DNA from: Rhodobacter capsulatus
GTDB taxonomy: Bacteria; Pseudomonadota; Alphaproteobacteria; Rhodobacterales; Rhodobacteraceae
NCBI RefSeq assembly: GCF_005144475.1
Contig: NZ_SWJZ01000058.1
Coordinates: 1 to 39,946, forward strand
Direction: 5' to 3'
DNA: 39,946 bases
In this document: positions 34,818 to 39,946 of the stretch, piece by piece
Position numbering within the stretch: the stretch's first letter is position 1
Layout: every line of letters starts with the position of its first letter
Notes under the pieces: generated by a model
What the model was told of the DNA's origin: nothing
Seen by the model: the letters and a program-made list of their open reading frames with translations, nothing else
Databases searched by the model: none
Translations under genes and position numbers: made by a program

Positions 34818-36893
34818 CTAGTCGCGGTAATACTCCGCATGCGCCCCGGTGCGGGCGCCGTAGCTGCCGCCCCGGCCGTAGCGCTGCATCCGGTCGGTGT
34901 CGATCCGGCTCAGGATCAGGCCGCTGACCTTCTGGCGCACGCTGTCGAAAAGCTGCAACGCCTCGAAGACCTCGCTGCGCGCCGTGCCGTCCCAAAGCAC
35001 CGAAAACAGCGCCGCATCGGCCGATTGCGCGATGATCCGGGCATCGGGCACCACCAGAACCGGCGGCGTGTCGATCAGGATATAGTCGAAGCGGCGCCGC
35101 ATCTGCGCGATGAAGGCCTTCCAGGCGTCGGACATGAACAGATCGGCGGCATTGATCCGGGTGTGCTCGCCCATGATCAGCGACAGGCCCAGATCGGGAT
35201 CGGCGATCACCACCTCGTCAATCTCGGCCGCGCCGGACAGCAGCGAGACCAGCCCCTTGCGCCCGGCATGCTGCGGGAAATATTCCGCCAGCATGTTGCG
35301 GCGGATGTCGCCCTCGATCAGCAGCACCGACTTGCCGATGCCGACGAAATTCATCGCCAGCGCCAGCGCATTCGTCGTCTTGCCCTCGCCCGGCACGGAC
35401 GAGGTGAGCATGATCACCTGCGGCGGCGCATCGACATTCGACAGCAGCACCGAGGTGCGCAGGTTGCGCACCGCCTCCATCGCCGCCGAGGAGGGTTTCG
35501 CCGCCAGATAGGTCAGCACCTCGCCCCGCGTCGCGCCGGGAATGACCGGGATCTGCCCCATCACGACCAGCCCCGTGTCCTCCTCGAGCGCGCGCGCGGT
35601 GCGGTAGCCGTTGCGCAAAAGGTCGCGCAATAGCACGATCGCCACCCCCGCGATCAGCCCCAGCACGCCGCACATCGCAAGGATCAGGCCCTTGCGCGGC
35701 GCCGTCGGCACCTTGGGCACCACCGCCGCCGAGAGGATCCGGCTGTCGGCCTGCTGGATGCCCTGCTGCGCCGAGGTTTCCTTCAGCCGCCCAAGGAAAT
35801 ATTCGTAAAGCGTGCGGTTCGCCTCGGCCTCGCGGGTCAGTTGCTGCAGCGCGATCATGTCGTCGCCCTGCCGCGAGATCTGCTGCGACAGCGTCGTTTC
35901 GGTGCGCCGCATCGCGGCGAGCTGATCCTCGGCCCGCGCCCGTTCCAGCTGCGCCCGCGCCAGACGCCGGGAATATTGCGTCTCGAACTCGGCGGCATTC
36001 TCGGCCGCCAGCCGCGCCAGCGCGACCTCTCCGGCGGCGGCGACCTTTTCGGCGGGCGTCCGCGCCGCTTCCAGCGCCGTGGCCCGCGCCGAAGCCCGCG
36101 TCGCGGCCTGCGTGGTGTCGGCGATCCGCTCGCGCAGATCCTTGAGCTGCACCTGCATCGCCGCCAGCGAGTCTTCGGAAATCAGCGTCGTGCCGACGTT
36201 GAAGGATTTCACCTTTTCCTCGGTCGCCTCGAGCTGGCTCTTGAGGGCGGCCACCCGGTTGCCCAGCCAGGCCGTCGCCTGTTCGGTCGCCTCGAATTTC
36301 ACCTCGATCTGGTTGACGATGTAGCGCTTCGTCCAGGCATCGGCGATCCGCGCCGCCTTTTGCGGGTCTTCGGATTGCACCGCGACTTCAAAGACATAGC
36401 TGTCGGGCAGGTTGCGCACCGCAAGATGCGACAGGACCGCGTCCACCACCCCCGCCCGGATCGCCGCCGGATCGGGCGGCAAGGCCGCGCCAAACAGCCC
36501 GCGCAGCCGCGCCCGCAAGGACGGCGCCCCCAGCGTCGCGTTGAATTCCGGGTCCGCGCCCAGATCCAGCGTCTCCACCACCTTTTCGGCCAGCCCGCGC
36601 GAGCGCAGCACCTCGACCTCGGTGTTCAGCTCGTCCGAACTGCCGGTCAGCCCGCCCATCATCCCCTCGAGGTCGATCACCTGCGGCTTGCGGGTTTCCA
36701 GAACGACGGTGGCTTTGGCGGTATAGACCGGCGTTGCCGCAAGCTGCGCGTAAAGCAGCCCGAGCGCGAGCGCGACGCCAAAGACCGCGGCGATCGTCCG
36801 CCAGCCCGCGCGCAGGGTCCGCAGCCCCTGTGCCAGATCGATCACCTCGTCCTCGGGCGCGGGACGTTCGGCGTGAGTGTGGGGAGCGTTCAT
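34818..36893 (-). CDS. Wzc-like chain-length determinant and BY-type tyrosine kinase (691 aa)
   Basis: The N-terminal Wzz domain lies between two membrane helices, about residues 30-55 and 405-430, with a long coiled-coil middle (about 215-380). The C-terminal kinase has Walker A SVPGEGKTT (499-507), Walker A' VLLIEGDIRR, and Walker B YILIDTPPVL with D608. The tail has Tyr at 672, 678, 688 and 689 for autophosphorylation. Walker A' normally reads D-x-D; here it is E-G-D. The protein should control chain length and work with the Wza-like exporter. The ATG at 36893 has GGA six bases upstream; 36899 is possible. A separate phosphatase gene is not seen nearby. Confidence 0.92.
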   Translation of the reverse strand: MNAPHTHAERPAPEDEVIDLAQGLRTLRAGWRTIAAVFGVALALGLLYAQLAATPVYTAKATVVLETRKPQVIDLEGMMGGLTGSSDELNTEVEVLRSRGLAEKVVETLDLGADPEFNATLGAPSLRARLRGLFGAALPPDPAAIRAGVVDAVLSHLAVRNLPDSYVFEVAVQSEDPQKAARIADAWTKRYIVNQIEVKFEATEQATAWLGNRVAALKSQLEATEEKVKSFNVGTTLISEDSLAAMQVQLKDLRERIADTTQAATRASARATALEAARTPAEKVAAAGEVALARLAAENAAEFETQYSRRLARAQLERARAEDQLAAMRRTETTLSQQISRQGDDMIALQQLTREAEANRTLYEYFLGRLKETSAQQGIQQADSRILSAAVVPKVPTAPRKGLILAMCGVLGLIAGVAIVLLRDLLRNGYRTARALEEDTGLVVMGQIPVIPGATRGEVLTYLAAKPSSAAMEAVRNLRTSVLLSNVDAPPQVIMLTSSVPGEGKTTNALALAMNFVGIGKSVLLIEGDIRRNMLAEYFPQHAGRKGLVSLLSGAAEIDEVVIADPDLGLSLIMGEHTRINAADLFMSDAWKAFIAQMRRRFDYILIDTPPVLVVPDARIIAQSADAALFSVLWDGTARSEVFEALQLFDSVRQKVSGLILSRIDTDRMQRYGRGGSYGARTGAHAEYYRD

Positions 36894-37199
36894 CTGCATT
36901 CCATCGAAACCGTCGCTGCGGGGCTCGATGCGTCGCCGTCCCCGCAATTCGCCCCGTCCTAGCAGAGTTTGCCCGACAGGCTAAGCGGTTTCGACCGCGC
37001 CGCCGCAACCGCCGCATTGGCCATCGTTCGCGCAACAATACCCCCGCGCCCTTGCGCGCTGCCGCCTTTTGGAACCGGTCGCGTCTCATTTGCGCCATAC
37101 TTGTAATCAATGGGTTAACGCGTGATCTGGGATAGATCCGCTGCCCTGTGATCGTTTCTTGGTGTCGAGATTTTCTGACCTGACCTCTGGGAGTGTGAG
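36894..37199. promoter_or_regulatory. Divergent promoter region between wzc-like and sugar-transferase genes
   Basis: This 306-base gap separates two outward-reading genes and must hold promoters for both. The half near the sugar-transferase gene is relatively AT-rich (around 37090-37180) and contains TTAAC within GGGTTAACGC. A ribosome site GGGAG precedes the rightward ATG. No clear -35/-10 pair stands out. Confidence 0.5.
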
Positions 37200-37898
37200 A
37201 TGGCCTTTTATGACATCGGATCCTCGGCCGAAGACCTTGTGGCGCTGGACCGCGCCCTGGCGCCGCCGCGCGGTGTCTTGCACGCATTCTATGCCCGCTT
37301 CGGCAAGCGTCTGGTCGATGTCGTTCTGGCGGTGCTGATGCTGCCGGTGCTGCTGCCGGTGATCGGGCTGCTGTGGCTTTGGGTGCGCGCCGACGGCCAT
37401 GCGGCGCTGTTCTGCCAGCCCCGCGTCGGGCGGAACGGCCGGATCTTCGCCTGCTACAAGTTCCGCACCATGGTCCCCGAAGCCGAACGGGTGCTGGCCG
37501 AGATGTGCGCCCGCGATCCCGCCATCGCCGCCGAATGGGCGACCTATCAAAAGCTGCGCCACGACCCCCGCATCACCCGCGCGGGGGCCTGGCTGCGCAA
37601 GCTCAGCCTTGATGAATTGCCGCAGATCTTCAACGTGTTGAAGGGCGACATGAGCCTTGTCGGCCCGCGTCCCTTCCTGCCCGCGCAAGAGCCGCTTTAC
37701 CGTCAGGCGGGCGGGCGGTCCTATTGCCGGATGCGGCCGGGCGTCACCGGGCTGTGGCAGGTCGTCAGCCGCCACGACACCACCCTTGCCGCGCGGGTGC
37801 ATTTCGACGAGACCTATGGCCGCAACCTGTCGCTGCGTCAGGATCTGGGGCTGATCCTGCGCACCGCCGGGGTGGTGCTGCGCCGCACCGGCGCCTGA
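37200..37898 (+). CDS. ExoY/WbaP-type polyprenyl-phosphate sugar-1-phosphate transferase (232 aa)
   Basis: This is the short form with one N-terminal membrane helix (about residues 40-60, [20 protein letters not shown]), preceded by FGKRLVD. The catalytic domain shows [32 protein letters not shown] followed by SLVGPRPF, and [10 protein letters not shown], the full set of family motifs. It transfers a hexose-1-phosphate to undecaprenyl phosphate on the cytoplasmic face. GGGAG lies about seven bases before the ATG. The Wza-like gene follows 115 bases later. With the WecA-like gene there are two possible initiating enzymes here. Confidence 0.93.
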   Translation: MAFYDIGSSAEDLVALDRALAPPRGVLHAFYARFGKRLVDVVLAVLMLPVLLPVIGLLWLWVRADGHAALFCQPRVGRNGRIFACYKFRTMVPEAERVLAEMCARDPAIAAEWATYQKLRHDPRITRAGAWLRKLSLDELPQIFNVLKGDMSLVGPRPFLPAQEPLYRQAGGRSYCRMRPGVTGLWQVVSRHDTTLAARVHFDETYGRNLSLRQDLGLILRTAGVVLRRTGA

Positions 37899-38013
37899 GG
37901 CTCGTCAGGGCCCGGCGGGGTCCGGCGGGGCACGGCCAGATTGCGAATCTCGCGCCCGCAGCCTAAGCGGAAGCAGTGCGCGCCGTTGCCCTGCCGCGCC
38001 GTTGCCCCGGGAG

Positions 38014-39393
38014 ATGATCTTGCGCCTGCTGACCGTGCTGCTGACCGCGACGATGCTCTCTCAGACCCTTGGCGGCTGCGGCGTCGCCTATCACGGCGCC
38101 AAGGTCCGCCCCGGCGTCAGCGCCGAGGGCAAGGTCCGCGTCCTGCCGATCACCGCGGAATCGGTGCTGGTGGCGAATGCCGCCCCCTATCAGCCGCGGC
38201 AATTGCCCGGCTATTTCCGCCAGACCGCGGGCCTTGGCGGCACGCTGGCCGCGCCCGTCGCCGCGCCCGAGGGCACGCTGCCGCGCCTCGCACGTCCCGC
38301 CCCGCCGCCGATGCGCCTGCCGCCGCCGCTTGCCCCCGCCAGCTACCGGATCGGCGTCGGCGATGTCGTGCTGCTGGCGACGCCGCGCGACGGCACCACG
38401 GTCGGGCAGCTGACCGGCATTCTGGCGGCGCAGACCGCGCGGCAGGGCTATACGGTGCAAGATGACGGCGCGATCTCGGTGCCGACGGTCGGGCGGGTGC
38501 AGATCGCGGGCCAGACCGTCGACGATGCCGAGGCGACGCTGTTCCAAAGCTTCCTCGACAAGAAGATCGACCCGACCTTCTCGCTGGAAATCGCCGAATT
38601 CCAGTCGAAGAAAGTGGCGATCGGCGGCGATGTCGCGGCGCCCGGGGTGGTGCCGGTGACGCTGGCGCCGCTGCATCTGGACGCGGCGCTGGCGGCGGTG
38701 GGCGGGGTGACCTCGGCCGATCTCGACACCGCGCTGGTGCGGCTGCACCGCGGCGGCAAGCTTTATCAGCTGCCGCTGAAGGCGGTGCAGGACGACCCGG
38801 CGGTGGGGCAGCTGCCGCTGGCGGCGGGCGACAGTCTTTTCGTCGACAGCGGCTATGCGCTGGACAAGGCGGCGGCCTATTTCGAGCAGCAGATCACGCT
38901 GGCGAATTTCAAGCAGACCGAGCGCAAGTCGCGGCTCGAGGCGCTGCAGACCGAGGTGGCGCTGCGCCGGTCCGAGCTGGCCGAAGCGCGCGAGACCTTT
39001 GCCACCCGGCTCGATCTGGGGGCAGAGGCACGCGATTACGTCTATGTCACCGGCGAGATCGGCAAGCAAAGCCGCTACCCCCTGCCCTTCGACCGCAAGG
39101 CGACGCTGGCGGATGCGCTTTATGATGCGGGCGGCGGGCTGAGCACGGCCAGTTCGAACCCGAAAGAGATCTATGTGCTGCGCGGCTCTGCCGATCCGCT
39201 GGAATATGACGCGATCACCGCCTGGCATCTGGATGCCCGCAACATGGCCGCGATGCTGCTGGCGACGCGCTTCGATCTGCATGCCAATGACGTGATCTTC
39301 GTCGCCGCCCAGCCGGTGCAGCACTGGAGCAACGTGATCAAGGCGCTGACGCCCTCGCTGCTGGTCTCCTCGGTCAACGCCGTCGCCGAGTAA
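38014..39393 (+). CDS. Wza/ExoF-like polysaccharide export lipoprotein (459 aa)
   Basis: A lipoprotein signal with lipobox LGGC (about residues 18-25) leads to a polysaccharide-export domain: YRIGVGDVVLLATP, DDGAISVPTVGRVQIAGQTV and then SLBB-type repeats (SKKVAIGGDVAAPGVV; DYVYVTGEIGKQSRY). A coiled-coil stretch lies about 285-330 (FKQTERKSRLEALQTEVALR). It should form the outer-membrane export channel with the Wzc-like protein. Start choice is open: ATG at 38014 has GGGAG directly before it, while TTG at 38020 has the same GGGAG at better distance. Both leave a good signal. Confidence 0.88.
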   Translation: MILRLLTVLLTATMLSQTLGGCGVAYHGAKVRPGVSAEGKVRVLPITAESVLVANAAPYQPRQLPGYFRQTAGLGGTLAAPVAAPEGTLPRLARPAPPPMRLPPPLAPASYRIGVGDVVLLATPRDGTTVGQLTGILAAQTARQGYTVQDDGAISVPTVGRVQIAGQTVDDAEATLFQSFLDKKIDPTFSLEIAEFQSKKVAIGGDVAAPGVVPVTLAPLHLDAALAAVGGVTSADLDTALVRLHRGGKLYQLPLKAVQDDPAVGQLPLAAGDSLFVDSGYALDKAAAYFEQQITLANFKQTERKSRLEALQTEVALRRSELAEARETFATRLDLGAEARDYVYVTGEIGKQSRYPLPFDRKATLADALYDAGGGLSTASSNPKEIYVLRGSADPLEYDAITAWHLDARNMAAMLLATRFDLHANDVIFVAAQPVQHWSNVIKALTPSLLVSSVNAVAE

Positions 39394-39447
39394 GACGGCG
39401 CCGGGTCAGTCTGGCCGGGTCAGTCGGGCCGGGTCCATTGGGCAGGC

Positions 39448-39717
39448 TCAGTTGGTGGAGGGGGTCGAACTGCCGCCGCCGCCGCCCGCCGAGAGCGCCG
39501 CAAGACCGGCGACGCCGCCCAGGAGCGGCAGCAAAAACACCAGGTTGGTGGCGCGGCCGACGGGCAGGTCGCCCTCGGGCAGGACCACCGCGGGTTTGGT
39601 TTCGTCCTTTTCGGTCTGGCTTCCGGTCTTCGGCGCCGATTGCGCCAGCGCGGGCGCGGGCATCGTCAGCGCGAAACTGCCAAGGACAGCCAGAACCACC
39701 GCAGATCTCATCTTCAT
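39448..39717 (-). CDS. GfcA/YjbE-like small secreted protein (89 aa)
   Basis: A signal peptide (about residues 1-26, ending PALAQ) is followed by a polar linker, a hydrophobic stretch (NLVFLLPLLGGVAGLAALSA) and a tail GGGGGSSTPSTN. The layout resembles YjbE and GfcA/YmcD, small Gly/Thr/Ser-rich secreted proteins of yjb and group-4 capsule operons; true homology cannot be shown from composition alone. GGGAG lies before the ATG pair at 39717 and 39711. The end faces the Wza-like stop, 54 bases away. Its role is unknown. Confidence 0.65.
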   Translation of the reverse strand: MKMRSAVVLAVLGSFALTMPAPALAQSAPKTGSQTEKDETKPAVVLPEGDLPVGRATNLVFLLPLLGGVAGLAALSAGGGGGSSTPSTN

Positions 39718-39803
39718 CTCTCCCGCCAGAAAGGCCCGTTCGCCGGAACGATAGCACGGCCGCCGCGGCTTTCACAGCACGGCAGCGGCGGCCCGCAGCC
39801 CCG

Positions 39804-39946
39804 TCATTTCGCGTAATAGTCGCGATACCAGTCGACGAAGCGGGCGATGCCGTCGCGGACATCGGTTTGCGGCCGGTAGCCGGTCAGGCTGTGCAAGAGC
39901 GTGGCATCGGCCCAGGTCGCGGGCACGTCGCCCATCTGCATCGGCA
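39804..39946 (-). CDS. UDP-glucuronate-type 4-epimerase, C-terminal end only
   Basis: The frame enters from the right edge and stops at 39804. The 47 visible residues read MQMGDVPATWADATLLHSL, then TGYRPQTDVRDGIARFVDWY, then RDYYAK. The GDVPATWAD block and the final FVDWYRDYY are typical of the C-terminus of NAD-dependent UDP-glucuronate/galacturonate 4-epimerases used in capsule synthesis. This would supply an acidic sugar to the repeat unit. The start and NAD fold lie outside the window. Confidence 0.85.
   Translation of the reverse strand, partial: PMQMGDVPATWADATLLHSLTGYRPQTDVRDGIARFVDWYRDYYAK

Noticed and set aside
1-39946. CRISPR array or rRNA genes
   Set aside because: No regular repeat-spacer pattern and no rRNA-like sequence was seen; the repeat arrays present have short units and no unique spacers of equal length.

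Overview
The window reads as a piece of an alphaproteobacterial chromosome, most like the Rhodobacter group. The right two thirds are very GC-rich, with strong third-position G/C bias and gene families typical of that group. The species cannot be proved from the sequence alone. The window has two unlike parts that meet at about base 14,900.

Bases 1-14,902 look like the right end of an integrated mobile element, probably a prophage or phage-derived island. From left to right it holds a partial SGNH/SASA-type esterase (tail-associated in many phages) and a small XRE regulator overlapping a mini-gene that copies the regulator's C-terminal segment. Next comes a 1514-residue STAND-type NTPase with an N-terminal PD-(D/E)XK nuclease-like domain (Avs-like antiphage architecture), then a hipBA pair with three spaced palindromic operators. 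A roughly 1 kb gene-free stretch carries a helically phased GGTTGACA repeat array. After it come an orphan membrane protein, a serine recombinase, a conserved hypothetical gene broken by an in-frame amber codon, a zinc-ribbon protein, and a tyrosine integrase frameshifted at a five-base homopolymer just before its C-terminal catalytic segment. The element ends at a 28-base tRNA 3' end (T arm, acceptor strand, CCA) with no 5' half, which is what an att site leaves. Base composition is lower in GC and more varied here, most of all across the NTPase gene. An 18-bp sequence occurs twice in the element (1196 and 9154), each time among a different short repeated word.

Bases 14,903-39,946 are a capsule or exopolysaccharide locus. 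It supplies lipid-linked initiation (a WecA/MraY-type transferase and an ExoY/WbaP-type transferase), GDP-mannose precursors (ManB-like and ManC), sugar epimerases, and three glycosyltransferases. It also has possible decoration enzymes (polysaccharide pyruvyl transferase, sulfotransferase-like protein), a Wzx-type flippase, a Wzy/ligase-type polymerase, and Wzc-like and Wza-like export proteins. YjbH/GfcD, YjbF/GfcB and a GfcA/YjbE-like small secreted protein, known from group-4 capsule and yjb operons, are present. An RTX-repeat protein, a periplasmic ClpP-like protein and an FAD oxidoreductase are interspersed. Genes alternate strand in short units, giving many divergent promoters and tight convergent ends. 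The right edge cuts a UDP-glucuronate/galacturonate-type epimerase.

Taken together, a mannose-containing polysaccharide, probably carrying acidic groups, would be built on undecaprenyl phosphate, flipped, polymerised and exported by a Wzx/Wzy/Wzc/Wza route. The adjoining element brings a candidate phage-defence protein and a toxin-antitoxin pair.
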